DNA from: an uncultured Muribaculaceae bacterium
Lineage (GTDB): Bacteria > Bacteroidota > Bacteroidia > Bacteroidales > Muribaculaceae
NCBI GenBank assembly: GCA_910587185.1
Contig: CAJULY010000007.1
Coordinates: 1-64,000, forward strand
DNA length: 64,000 nucleotides
Direction: 5' to 3'
The notes beneath the pieces were generated by a model. The model had not been told where the DNA came from and did no database searches. It saw only the letters and a program-made list of their open reading frames with translations. Position numbers and translations under genes: made by a program. Shown in pieces: positions 53,247 through 61,919 of this stretch. How positions within the stretch are numbered: the first letter of the stretch is position 1; each line of letters opens with the position of its first letter.

Positions 53247-54143
53247 ATGAACAGAATTTTGCGCGCACCTTGGCATGATTACACTCAGAGATGCATCTAT
53301 ATGATAACTCTCAATAAAAATCCGCTGATGGAAAATTTCGGCATCCTTCAAGGCGACTATCGGATCCAAACCGGGCAGAAAGGGGCTGCTTTTATAAGTT
53401 CAACGGCTCTCGGGAAAGCAATAAAGAATACTCTTCGCCGCTTCAATTCAACAGAGCCTAATGTTAGAGTCCTTCAATATGCCCTTATGCCCGACCATCT
53501 TCATATCCTGCTATTTGTAGAATATCCAACAGAGGATACTCTCGGAAAAATCATTGCGAGATTCAAAATTGAAGTCAACAAAGCAGCAGGGACAACCGGA
53601 GTTTTCGCCAAAGGATTCAACGATCAGATCCTGAAAAGTTCGCGCTCACTTGCTGTTCTCTACAGATACCTGCAGGAGAATGCGCGGAGGCTGGCGGTAA
53701 GGAGGGCGAGGCCGGAGTTTTTCAGGCGTGTCAACGCGCTGGAAATTGGAGGAAAGACCTTCCAAGCCTACGGAAACTTTCAGCTTCTTGACTGCCCGTT
53801 CAAGGAACAGGTCATTGTCCACCGCGCGGACTCCTCCGAAACAAGGCTGAAAAACCGCGAACAGTGGCTCTACACGGCCGCTAACGGCGGAGTCCTCGTC
53901 TCACCGTTCATATCCCCGGCAGAAAAAGAGATCCGCAAAGAGGCCGAAGAGTCCGGAGGACGCTTCATCCTCATCCTCAGCGAACCGATGGAAGAGCGCT
54001 ACAAACCCGCCGGACGGGACTTTGAATTGTGCGAGGCGGGGCGGTTGGTCATAGTATCCGCTAATCTCCCCGGGGACCTCTCCCGCCAAACATGTATTAC
54101 GATGAACGGCTTGGCGCAAAATATTATATTTAACTTAAGATAA
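53247..54143 (+). CDS. REP-associated tyrosine transposase-like protein (RAYT) with DprA-like C-terminal domain
   Basis: 298 residues. Residues 1-150 form a Y1/HUH transposase domain: H84 and H86 in 'MPDHLHILL', and a candidate tyrosine (Y139 or Y141) in 'LYRYLQENARR'. Residues about 155-298 do not belong to the classic RAYT fold. 'NGGVLVSPFISPAEKEIRKE' (from 213) and 'GRDFELCEAGRLVIVSANL' resemble the Rossmann-like nucleotide/ssDNA-binding fold of DprA/SLOG proteins. RAYTs act on REP hairpins and are domesticated single-copy genes. A hairpin lies just upstream, and a remnant of a second C-terminal domain lies at 56496. The DprA link is from pattern only. Confidence 0.8.
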   Translation: MNRILRAPWHDYTQRCIYMITLNKNPLMENFGILQGDYRIQTGQKGAAFISSTALGKAIKNTLRRFNSTEPNVRVLQYALMPDHLHILLFVEYPTEDTLGKIIARFKIEVNKAAGTTGVFAKGFNDQILKSSRSLAVLYRYLQENARRLAVRRARPEFFRRVNALEIGGKTFQAYGNFQLLDCPFKEQVIVHRADSSETRLKNREQWLYTAANGGVLVSPFISPAEKEIRKEAEESGGRFILILSEPMEERYKPAGRDFELCEAGRLVIVSANLPGDLSRQTCITMNGLAQNIIFNLR

Positions 54144-54346
54144 TATAAATAAATAAAATAAATATATAAATCACTTCAACATATCATAAACAAATTTTAA
54201 GTTTTTCACTATTTTGGCCTCAGATAAAAAGCTTAATATCAAATACTTACCACTATTAAGACGGTAAAATGGGTATTAAAACCTTATCTATTTAGTTTTG
54301 CTATCACAAATTAATATTTATCAACATAAATACACATTACACAACA

Positions 54347-54378
54347 TTTGGAATTTATTTTTCTAGAATTTATTTTTG
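54347..54378 (+). promoter_or_regulatory. Promoter of the AT-rich island
   Basis: TTTG (54347-54350), exactly 20 bp, TATTTTTG (54371-54378), then 18 bases to the ATG at 54397. The rest of the gap 54144-54346 is AT-rich with no gene. Confidence 0.75.
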
Positions 54379-54396
54379 CAGCAAATCAATAAAATT

Positions 54397-54897
54397 ATGA
54401 CACTCTCAATACTTTCTATCCTTCTGGGTCTCGCTCTTCTTGCGAAACATCAGATCAAGCTTCTCCGGTATCATTATAAGCGTGCCGAAATCTGTCCAGA
54501 GAAAATTTTTGCTACCGGACCACAGTCTTATCGCCTTACCAAACTCGCGAAAGAGTATCCGCAACGTCCAACCACGTTTATTCCGCTTGTGGCATGTTGG
54601 ACAAAGCGACCTCTATTCAGCGAGATTGCGGGCATTCTCATCATTTTCGGCAGCTTGCATTGGGCATGGATTTATTCCACTGATTTCCCCCTCCTTCTTT
54701 CGATTGCGCTCGGAGGAGTCTCATGGATTTTCGTTACAAAATTTGTACTGACTATCTTGCTGAAGTTATGCGATTATCCTTCGGTTAGGCTCGTTGCTGT
54801 CGCCATTATCTCCTATCCTGCTCTGCTTGGAGTCTTCTATTGCCTTTTTGGCCTGATGGACTATTTCGACATCTACAGATTACCCTTTAAAAATTAA
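54397..54897 (+). CDS. Unknown integral membrane protein
   Basis: 166 residues from the ATG at 54397 (MTLSILSILLGLALLAKHQIK); a TTG seven codons upstream is inside the promoter. There are four hydrophobic stretches, at about 3-18, 78-98, 102-128 and 135-158. A basic loop (about 19-70, 'RYHYKRAEICPEKIFATGPQSYRLTKLAKEYPQ') follows the first helix. The family is not recognised. It is first in an AT-rich group with the next two genes (6 and about 60 bp apart), all with composition unlike the core genes. Confidence 0.65.
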   Translation: MTLSILSILLGLALLAKHQIKLLRYHYKRAEICPEKIFATGPQSYRLTKLAKEYPQRPTTFIPLVACWTKRPLFSEIAGILIIFGSLHWAWIYSTDFPLLLSIALGGVSWIFVTKFVLTILLKLCDYPSVRLVAVAIISYPALLGVFYCLFGLMDYFDIYRLPFKN

Positions 54898-54903
54898 TAG
54901 AAC

Positions 54904-55278
54904 ATGATAAAGATTTTCACCAATGTCTGGCCGAACAAATATCTGAAGACAAGACAAGAATTCTCGGAAGAGTTTGTAAATAAACTCATGACCCATACTA
55001 ATGTGGAAACAACTGATGCCTTTGCCCCGAATGATGCTGTAAGTCTGATACTCCTTGATCAAGCCGACGAGATGCAGGAGTTCATGCAGCTTCATAACCT
55101 CAATGGACGCGTTGGATTGATATACAACCTCTCTCATGCTTATCCGTGGTGGTCTCTCATAGTCGATACTGATAGCGGAAAAGGGTCAATCAACCTGCTC
55201 GTCAGCAAATTTTTCCGTTGGGACAGAATCGAATCGCAAAGCATTCTCTCCTTTGACGAGATTCTCGAGATGCAGTAA
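54904..55278 (+). CDS. Unknown small soluble protein
   Basis: 124 residues, no signal peptide or helix. 'NDAVSLILLDQADEMQEFMQLHN' and 'GLIYNLSHAYPWWSLIVDTDSGKGSINLLVSKFF' suggest an alpha/beta fold of the size seen in immunity-type or accessory proteins, but I recognise no family. It begins 6 bp after the membrane protein gene, so the two are probably co-translated and may work together. Confidence 0.6.
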   Translation: MIKIFTNVWPNKYLKTRQEFSEEFVNKLMTHTNVETTDAFAPNDAVSLILLDQADEMQEFMQLHNLNGRVGLIYNLSHAYPWWSLIVDTDSGKGSINLLVSKFFRWDRIESQSILSFDEILEMQ

Positions 55279-55338
55279 CAGTATTTTTATTAACCTGTGG
55301 GCGTACTCGCGGCGCTCACTTTTAAAGATTTAACAACT

Positions 55339-56454
55339 ATGACCATAGAAGAAAAAACAAAAGCTTATAAAATAAAGGTTAATAAATTGATTAAGGAAAT
55401 TGAGGAAATACTCAATTCTCATTTATCCAAATCCAAGCAATCGGATAAGATAACGGCAAGATTGCGGGAAGAGTATATATTTGCCAAAAACAGCTACATT
55501 AAGAAATTTAATAACGCTTCTCTTGTAACGATTGACCCATATTCAGAAAATGTAAAACCTGAATTAGAGGAGGGGGATATTGAAGGAACTGAAGATGATG
55601 AATACAGCAAAATCCATGCTAACTCTTTTGGTCCGTTTAATCCTGTTGAATACTTCAAGAAGGGTAACTTTAGAATATTGTGGATTTTAAAAGAACCGTA
55701 TGTAAAAAATGGAGAATACGAAGCTTTAATAGCCGGTTTGAGGGAATTTTTAGGATGGCATGATCAGGGATATGAATATTACAGAGCAGGATGGAAAACC
55801 ATTAATTATGGAGAAGAAAGGAATCCGACAATTGCTAACTTGATAAAGATTTCAAAGGTGATTTTAGGAAAACAAGGTGAGATTTTCAATGAAAATGATG
55901 AAGGGAAAAATATAGAATTGGTCATGAATCACATATGTATTATAGAAGTAAACCATTTTCCAGGTTTAGCATTGAAAGGAACTGATTCAGATAATGGATT
56001 ATTGAAAGATTGGCTTGAAATTAATAATGCATTAATTAATTTACTCATAGAATTCTATAAATCAAATATCTACATAACGAATAGAGAAATACTGAGCCTT
56101 TATGTCGAAGGGTATGATATTGATTACGATAAAATAACAGCGGTGGACATTATTAACTTCATGACTTCCAAACCTTTTGAAATAACTTCATCAAAAAATG
56201 GTTATCCTTCAGCTAAAATATTTGGTAAAAAAATCAAACCGTATTTTAATGAAGGGAATATTTCTATAAACGAAAAAAGGAATACAAAATATGGTCCAGT
56301 AGCAATTTATGATATTTTAAATAAGCTATGGGTTGGATGGTATCATACATCAGCGAGAAATGAAATGTCAGATATCAATATTCAATATATTGGATCATGG
56401 ATAAATGAATTGATAAAAAACCAAAACAGGAAAATAAAACCGCTAAGGGTATAA
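55339..56454 (+). CDS. Unknown protein, possibly uracil-DNA glycosylase-like fold
   Basis: 371 residues from the ATG at 55339; a GTG 42 bases upstream is also possible. It is strongly AT-rich (K, I, N, E codons), unlike the GC-rich core. An N-terminal coiled coil (about 5-60) precedes an alpha/beta domain: 'FRILWILKEPYVKNGEYE', 'HICIIEVNHFPGLALKG', 'NIYITNREILSL' and 'VGWYHTSARN' near the end. This order of a motif after the first strand and a late H-x-S motif loosely recalls uracil-DNA glycosylases, but catalytic residues cannot be assigned. I do not recognise a named family. Confidence 0.6.
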   Translation: MTIEEKTKAYKIKVNKLIKEIEEILNSHLSKSKQSDKITARLREEYIFAKNSYIKKFNNASLVTIDPYSENVKPELEEGDIEGTEDDEYSKIHANSFGPFNPVEYFKKGNFRILWILKEPYVKNGEYEALIAGLREFLGWHDQGYEYYRAGWKTINYGEERNPTIANLIKISKVILGKQGEIFNENDEGKNIELVMNHICIIEVNHFPGLALKGTDSDNGLLKDWLEINNALINLLIEFYKSNIYITNREILSLYVEGYDIDYDKITAVDIINFMTSKPFEITSSKNGYPSAKIFGKKIKPYFNEGNISINEKRNTKYGPVAIYDILNKLWVGWYHTSARNEMSDINIQYIGSWINELIKNQNRKIKPLRV

Positions 56455-56495
56455 ACTTATAGGTGGAGATTCAACCGAATCTCTCGAGTGATCTC

Positions 56496-56636
56496 ATGGG
56501 ACGGGAGTTTGAGTTGTGTGAGGCAGGGCGACTGCTGATTATTTCGGCGAATCTACCGGGAGAGTTATCGCGTAAAACTTGCTTGGCGATGAACGAGCTT
56601 GCGGAGGGATTTGCAGGAATGGAAGAGATTGGCTAA
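56496..56636 (+). pseudogene. Remnant of a RAYT C-terminal (DprA-like) domain
   Basis: 46 codons (MGREFELCEAGRLL...) align with the end of the 53247-54143 protein: 'GREFELCEAGRL', 'ISANLPGELSRKTC' and 'MNELAE' against 'GRDFELCEAGRL', 'VSANLPGDLSRQTC' and 'MNGLAQ'. DNA identity is clearly lower than protein similarity, so this is an old paralogue and not a fresh duplicate. The frame continues upstream only to 56463, without family sequence. It marks the right edge of the AT-rich island and contains the promoter of the next gene. Confidence 0.8.
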
Positions 56637-56641
56637 CTTTG
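56610..56641 (+). promoter_or_regulatory. Promoter of the lactonase-family gene, inside the remnant
   Basis: TTTG (56610-56613), exactly 20 bp, TAACTTTG (56634-56641). The -7 box includes the TAA stop codon of the remnant. The ATG at 56681 is 39 bases downstream. Confidence 0.72.
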
Positions 56642-56680
56642 TTTCATGAGTCAAGTTGAACAATCCAATACCTCAACCAA

Positions 56681-57826
56681 ATGATCAAGACAATATCCGC
56701 CTCTCTGCTGACAATGGCTATGATGCTCACGTCATGCTCGTCTGCCACAACGACAAAATCAACCGACACTAACGATGACAAGCTGCTGCTTCTGACGGGA
56801 AGCTATTCGGATGCAGCCAATGAAGGCATAAATCTCTATGAGTTCGATCAAAACACGGGCGAAAGCCGTCGGCTGACCGGACTGAAAGGGATAAGCAATC
56901 CGTCGTTCGTAATTTTCAACGCTGACGGGACGAGAATCTATTCCGTAGGCGAAGATCCGGGCTCGTCATCGACTGTCAATACGATAGCATTCGACCGCGA
57001 CTCGCTGACAATGAAGCTGATCAACAGCTGCCCGACGGGCGGAGGCGCGCCATGTCATGTGGCGCTCTCGCCCGACGGCACCCATGTGCTTACCGCCAAC
57101 TATATGGGAGGGAGCGCCACCATCTATCCGCTCGACTCTCTCGGCGTTCCATACGGCGAACCGCAAGTGATCCGCTTTACCGGCACAGGGCCTGACAAGG
57201 AGCGGCAGTCGCAGCCACATGCCCATTTCGCCACCTTCACTCCCGACGGACGCCATCTCTGGGTAACGGACCTCGGCACCGACAGAATACATACTTTCCC
57301 TGTAACCGGCGGCAAATCGCTCATCGACACGACCGCCATGGCCGACATCACAGTCGCGCCTAAAGCCGGTCCGCGGCACGTGGCGTTTCATCCCTCGCTC
57401 AAGCGGGCCTATCTCATCGACGAAATCGACGGGCAAGTCAATGTCATAGATATCGAGAGCGCCTCGCCGAAGATCGTGCAGCGGATCGCCGCCGACAGCG
57501 TTGGCGCCGAGGGCAGCGGCGACATTCACCTGACTCCCGACGGACGCCATCTCTACGCTTCCAACCGCCTGAAAGCGGACGGACTGGCCATTTTCAAGGT
57601 TGATGGCAAAACCGGACTTCTTACACGCACCGGTTATCAACCCACAGCGCCACATCCGCGCAACTTCGCCATCACTCCCAACGGACGCTTCCTGCTCCTG
57701 GCATCGCGCGACGGAAACATCATAGAGATCTACAGCATAGACCCAGAGACAGGCGCGCTCACTCCGACCGACAAATCGATTTCCACATCCAAACCGGTCT
57801 GTCTCAAGTTCTTTCCACGCGGCTGA
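56681..57826 (+). CDS. Lactonase family beta-propeller lipoprotein
   Basis: 381 residues. Lipoprotein signal (MIKTISASLLTMAMMLTSC, lipobox LTSC, Cys19) followed by a seven-bladed propeller of the YbhE/6-phosphogluconolactonase-like family: 'VALSPDGTHVLTANYMGGSATIYPL', 'QPHAHFATFTPDGRHLWVTDLG', 'GPRHVAFHPSLKRAYLIDE', 'APHPRNFAITPNGRFLLLAS'. The conserved H and R residues of these blades are there. Being exported, it is unlikely to serve the pentose phosphate pathway; lactone hydrolysis outside the cytoplasm is possible but unproven. It stands alone. Confidence 0.88.
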   Translation: MIKTISASLLTMAMMLTSCSSATTTKSTDTNDDKLLLLTGSYSDAANEGINLYEFDQNTGESRRLTGLKGISNPSFVIFNADGTRIYSVGEDPGSSSTVNTIAFDRDSLTMKLINSCPTGGGAPCHVALSPDGTHVLTANYMGGSATIYPLDSLGVPYGEPQVIRFTGTGPDKERQSQPHAHFATFTPDGRHLWVTDLGTDRIHTFPVTGGKSLIDTTAMADITVAPKAGPRHVAFHPSLKRAYLIDEIDGQVNVIDIESASPKIVQRIAADSVGAEGSGDIHLTPDGRHLYASNRLKADGLAIFKVDGKTGLLTRTGYQPTAPHPRNFAITPNGRFLLLASRDGNIIEIYSIDPETGALTPTDKSISTSKPVCLKFFPRG

Positions 57827-57900
57827 GTCATCGGTGAGGAGCATTGTTAAACTTTTATTAAACTTCGCGGACGGCAGACGCACAGTTGCATTTTTCTGTT

Positions 57901-57908
57901 TAAATTTG
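57901..57908 (+). promoter_or_regulatory. -7 box giving a leaderless transcript for the OmpR-type gene
   Basis: TAAATTTG ends 4 bases before the ATG at 57913, the same geometry as at 19224-19231. Confidence 0.5.
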
Positions 57909-57912
57909 CCGC

Positions 57913-58596
57913 ATGGAAACACCCCGACGTATTCTCGTCGTTGACGATGAGGAAACATTATGCGACACACTCGGCTTCAATCTTGAGGCCGAAGGCTATC
58001 TGGTCGATACGGCCTATAGCGCGGAAGAAGCGCTGACCCACAACCTGGCGGACTACGATCTGGTCCTTCTCGACATCATGATGGGCGAGATTTCCGGAAC
58101 GCAGCTTGCCCGAATCATGAAATCCAATCCGGCCACAGCCAATGTTCCGGTAATCTTCTGCACGGCAAAAGACTCGGAAGAGGACATGATAAAAGGGCTC
58201 GACATGGGAGCCGACGACTATATCATGAAACCATATTCCCTGAAAGCGATTCTGGCCAGGATCCGGACGGTTCTCCGCCGCACATCGGGCGCACCCCGAG
58301 AAGAGCCTACCGTTTCCTACAAGGGTCTGGTTCTTTCGGCGCGCAACAGGAGCTGCACGGTTGACGGAAAAGAAGTCAAGATGCCTAAGAAAGAGTTCGA
58401 GATCCTTCTGAAACTGCTTTCAAACAAGGGCCGCGTCTATTCTCGGGCAGAACTGCTCAAGGAGATATGGCCAGACGAAGTCGTGGTCCTCGACAGAGTC
58501 GTGGATGTGAACGTGACCCGTATCCGCCAGAAAATAGGCGAATACGGCAAAAACATCGTGACGCGTTCAGGCTACGGCTATGCCTTTCTGGAATAG
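57913..58596 (+). CDS. OmpR-family response regulator (orphan)
   Basis: 227 residues. Receiver domain (1-120) with 'VVDDEE', phospho-acceptor D in 'LVLLDIMMG' and K in 'DYIMKPYS'; a winged-helix DNA-binding domain (about 130-227, 'MPKKEFEILLKLLSNKGRVYSR', 'DRVVDVNVTRIRQKIG'). It is close in type to RprY of Bacteroides. No histidine kinase lies next to it in this window. It ends 5 bp from the convergent serine dehydratase gene. Confidence 0.92.
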   Translation: METPRRILVVDDEETLCDTLGFNLEAEGYLVDTAYSAEEALTHNLADYDLVLLDIMMGEISGTQLARIMKSNPATANVPVIFCTAKDSEEDMIKGLDMGADDYIMKPYSLKAILARIRTVLRRTSGAPREEPTVSYKGLVLSARNRSCTVDGKEVKMPKKEFEILLKLLSNKGRVYSRAELLKEIWPDEVVVLDRVVDVNVTRIRQKIGEYGKNIVTRSGYGYAFLE

Positions 58597-58601
58597 CCCC
58601 G

Positions 58602-59798
58602 TCAGTTGATGACAGCGAGTCCGCCCTGTGACGTCTCCTTGTAAAGCGAAGGCAGATCGTGGCCCGTCTGCTTCATGACCTCCACTATGCGGTCGAAGCT
58701 CACGGAGTGACGGCCGTCGGAGAACGCCGAATAGAGGTTTGCGTCCAAAGCGCGGGCAGCCGCATAGGCGTTACGTTCTATACATGGAATCTGCACAAGA
58801 CCGCAGACAGGATCGCAGGTGAGCCCCAGGTGATGTTCGAGCCCCATCTCGGCGGAATATTCTATCTGGGCCGGAGTTCCGCCGAACAACTGCGAGGCAG
58901 CCGCGGCAGCCATGGCGCAAGCCACGCCGACCTCACCCTGACACCCTACTTCGGCTCCGGAAACGGAGGCGTTGTGTTTCACGACATTTCCGAAAAGTCC
59001 GGCTGTGGCGAGCGCACGCAGTATGCGCTGCTCGGAAAAACCTTTGGACGTGTGGAGATGATAGAGGACCGCGGGGACAATGCCGCATGAGCCGCAGGTA
59101 GGGGCGGTCACGATCTTACCGCCCGAAGCGTTTTCCTCGCTGACGGCGAGGGCGTAGGCATAGACAAGGCCGCGGCTCTTCAGGCTCTGGGCATATCCTG
59201 CGGCATGGACATAATAGCTTACCGCCTTCCTGCGCACCCCGAGGCCTCCGGGGAGGACGCCCTCGGCCTCGATGCCGCGCTGCACTGCCTCTTTCATGAC
59301 CTGCCAGACCTCACGCAGATAATCCCACACATCGGAATCCTCGCAACGGTCAACATATTCCCAATAGCTGCCGCCGGTATCCTCACACCATTTCAGAATA
59401 TCCTTTATCGTGCTGAGATCATAGACATCGCTCGCCTTGATACGGCTCTGACCCTCTTTCACTATGTCGCCTCCGCCGATGCTGTAGAAAGTCTCGTCGG
59501 CTATAACGTTACCCGCGGAGTCGAGCGCCTCGAAACGGACGCCGTTGGGATGGAACGGAAGAAACACTTCGGGCAACCATACGATCTCGCATGGAGCGTC
59601 AGGCTCAAGTTCATCGAGAATGGCTTTGTCCGTCAGGTGACCTTTTCCGGTGGCGGCCAAAGCGCCATAGAGGGTCACGCGTCTGCGCGCGGCGCCTTCC
59701 GACATTTTCAGAAATTCTATGGCAGCCTTTCGGGGCCCCATTGTGTGACTGCTCGACGGACCGAGCCCGATCTTATACAATTGTTTTATCGATTCCAT
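58602..59798 (-). CDS. sdaA: L-serine ammonia-lyase, iron-sulfur single-chain form
   Basis: 398 residues, converting L-serine to pyruvate and ammonia. The beta domain is N-terminal ('IGLGPSSSHTMGPRKAA', about 10-27) and the alpha domain follows. Cysteines for the 4Fe-4S cluster lie in 'APTCGSCGIVPAV', 'GAEVGCQGEVG' and 'LTCDPVCGLVQIPC'. The enzyme is cytoplasmic and oxygen-sensitive. A -7 box TAACTTTG lies on the minus strand at 59842-59835, just before the GH20 stop codon, so it can be read separately from GH20. Confidence 0.95.
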   Translation of the reverse strand: MESIKQLYKIGLGPSSSHTMGPRKAAIEFLKMSEGAARRRVTLYGALAATGKGHLTDKAILDELEPDAPCEIVWLPEVFLPFHPNGVRFEALDSAGNVIADETFYSIGGGDIVKEGQSRIKASDVYDLSTIKDILKWCEDTGGSYWEYVDRCEDSDVWDYLREVWQVMKEAVQRGIEAEGVLPGGLGVRRKAVSYYVHAAGYAQSLKSRGLVYAYALAVSEENASGGKIVTAPTCGSCGIVPAVLYHLHTSKGFSEQRILRALATAGLFGNVVKHNASVSGAEVGCQGEVGVACAMAAAAASQLFGGTPAQIEYSAEMGLEHHLGLTCDPVCGLVQIPCIERNAYAAARALDANLYSAFSDGRHSVSFDRIVEVMKQTGHDLPSLYKETSQGGLAVIN

Positions 59799-59846
59799 AA
59801 TGTGAACTGTTTTTCAGGGTTTCGGGATAAATCGCAAAGTTATCGA

Positions 59847-61844
59847 TTATTTTCCGATTTTCTCCTTTGTCGGCGAATAAATTATTCCGTCAAGCGCATG
59901 CTTCCCGTCGGGATCGGTCAGGACGAAGGTAAACATCCACTTGTTCAGCCTAATGCCCGGGGTATCCACGTAGGGGAGCTTCAGCATGACCTTATTCCAG
60001 CCCTTTTTAAGTCTGACGGGCAGAGGACGACGTGCCGAGAAGTTCTCGTTGGCGAGATCCACTTCATTGGTTATCTTCTTGCCGGCATTCACCCAGGGCG
60101 CCGGTTTCAGTTCAGTGTCGTTGAGCCATACACGCGATCCTTTGCGGTCCCACTCCCCGTTGTCGGGTGCCACATCGGGCTCCGACCGGCTGTAGTTCTG
60201 GAACTCTATGAGCGCGCCGGCATCCTGATCCTTTGGAGAATATACGTAGGTATAGGCGTAGGCCTTCAGACCTTTTCCGTAATCCTTGCCGTAGAAGGTA
60301 GGGATTATGGGTCCCCACGTGTGACGCAGATATATTCCGGCGCCTCTGGCTTCTCTGACATTCGCGAAAGCCGAGGCTGAATCGGCGTCTAAAGCAACCG
60401 GATCGGTTATCATCCAGCGTACGTCGGTCTGACGCACGTAAGGAATCGGTTCTTCGCTAAGAGAATGGTCCTTGTGGAAGAGCAGACGGCGTTCGAAATC
60501 GGCGAATTCCTCGAATTCCTCGCCTTCAAGCGGAAGGGTCGTGCCTCCGTTCTCGATGTATTCCTTTCCGGCGCCCATCCATGCGCGCTCGGCCGAAGCA
60601 AGCGTGTTGGCTATCGTGCCGTTCTGGTTCACGATCTCTTTCTGGTCAGGCAATTTACGGTCATTCCACGGACAGGATATGGTTCCTGCGATTTCCGGAG
60701 TGCCCTGCGGGGAATAATATATGGAACTTTTATAGATTCCAACCGGATCAGCAAATACATCGAAATGATTCGTATAGTTATAACGGCAGTCAATATTTGG
60801 AATTCCGGAAACTTTCTTTCCTGCGGTTCCCCACATCTGTGTCATGTCAAAACCGTCGGCAGGAGTGATGCGGACGCCATATATGGGATTCCAGCACACC
60901 ACTTTGCGGCCGAGATCATGGACTTTGGCCGTCATTGTCGGGAGGAAAGTCGAATCGGTTATTCTTTTCTCATCGCCTCCGATATGGAGATAGGGCGACT
61001 GCGGAAACGCCTCGGCCAATTCCTCAAGGACCTTCTTCAGGACTTCCTTACCCTGCGGAGTCTGCATCTCGAAACCCATGGCGCGCTCGAAAGCGGCGCT
61101 GTGGCCCGGCATATCCACTTCGGGAATCACCGTCACCCCATATTTTGCAGCCGCGTCAGTCACTCGTTTTATATCCTCGCGCGTATAGAATTTTCCGGGA
61201 TAACGGGTCATTGATTCCGCGGAGGTCAGCTGAGGATAAGCGTCCACCGCGAAACGCCACGCCTGATTCTCGGTCAGGTGCCAATGGAACGTGTTGATCT
61301 TGAAACGACCGAAAAGCTCGATCTCCTTGACGAGTTCATCGGGTGTTATGTAGGAACGCCCCACGTCATGCATGAATCCCCTCAGTTTGAATGCGGGCCA
61401 GTCGGTAATCGATACCGGTTCCAGAGTCTTATCCTTGCGTCCTTCGGCCATCTGCATGAGGGTCTGTGTAGCACGGATCACTCCGACGGGCGTCAGAGCC
61501 TTTATGATTATCGATTTCGGTCCGACGCTGAGAGAATAAGCCTCGTCGGGATATTCGGGAAGCTGATGATTGAAGGCTCCCGGAATAGAATCCACTATTT
61601 CCACCGTTACCTGTCGTCCTTTCGATGAAAGGCGGCAACCATTGCCGGTCAGGAATTCCCGAAGCAGCAGACAGTCGGTAGGATCTGTCAGAACGACATC
61701 GCCTTTCAGAGAAAATGGCTTCTGGCCGGATTTGACATCAACTATTTTAGGCTTGGGAAGAAGATGTCCCACTCCGGCGTGGGCGCCCGTGGCAAGCATG
61801 AGGACCGAAAGCGCAAGCGTCAGTTTTTTGATCAGAGTTTTCAT
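59847..61844 (-). CDS. GH20 beta-N-acetylhexosaminidase, secreted
   Basis: 665 residues from the ATG at 61844 (MKTLIKKLTLALSVLMLATG, signal peptide ending AHA); the ORF runs 15 codons upstream. GH20 N-terminal domain (about 25-140), catalytic barrel (about 145-480) with 'FHWHLTENQAWRF' and the catalytic pair D291-E292 in 'LHIGGDEK', and a C-terminal beta-sandwich (about 520-665). It should remove terminal GlcNAc or GalNAc from glycans in the periplasm or at the surface. It is transcribed divergently from the SusC gene, with which it may form a glycan utilisation locus. Confidence 0.93.
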   Translation of the reverse strand: MKTLIKKLTLALSVLMLATGAHAGVGHLLPKPKIVDVKSGQKPFSLKGDVVLTDPTDCLLLREFLTGNGCRLSSKGRQVTVEIVDSIPGAFNHQLPEYPDEAYSLSVGPKSIIIKALTPVGVIRATQTLMQMAEGRKDKTLEPVSITDWPAFKLRGFMHDVGRSYITPDELVKEIELFGRFKINTFHWHLTENQAWRFAVDAYPQLTSAESMTRYPGKFYTREDIKRVTDAAAKYGVTVIPEVDMPGHSAAFERAMGFEMQTPQGKEVLKKVLEELAEAFPQSPYLHIGGDEKRITDSTFLPTMTAKVHDLGRKVVCWNPIYGVRITPADGFDMTQMWGTAGKKVSGIPNIDCRYNYTNHFDVFADPVGIYKSSIYYSPQGTPEIAGTISCPWNDRKLPDQKEIVNQNGTIANTLASAERAWMGAGKEYIENGGTTLPLEGEEFEEFADFERRLLFHKDHSLSEEPIPYVRQTDVRWMITDPVALDADSASAFANVREARGAGIYLRHTWGPIIPTFYGKDYGKGLKAYAYTYVYSPKDQDAGALIEFQNYSRSEPDVAPDNGEWDRKGSRVWLNDTELKPAPWVNAGKKITNEVDLANENFSARRPLPVRLKKGWNKVMLKLPYVDTPGIRLNKWMFTFVLTDPDGKHALDGIIYSPTKEKIGK

Positions 61845-61919
61845 ACAGAGCATATAATTTTTTTCAAAGTTATTCATTAGGTTAAACAAAACCGTCTATG
61901 TAACATATTTTAACTAAAT

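Noticed and set aside
56463..56636. A small intact gene at the right edge of the AT-rich island
   Set aside because: The frame has only the tail of a known longer domain and no start or upstream domain; it fits a remnant better.
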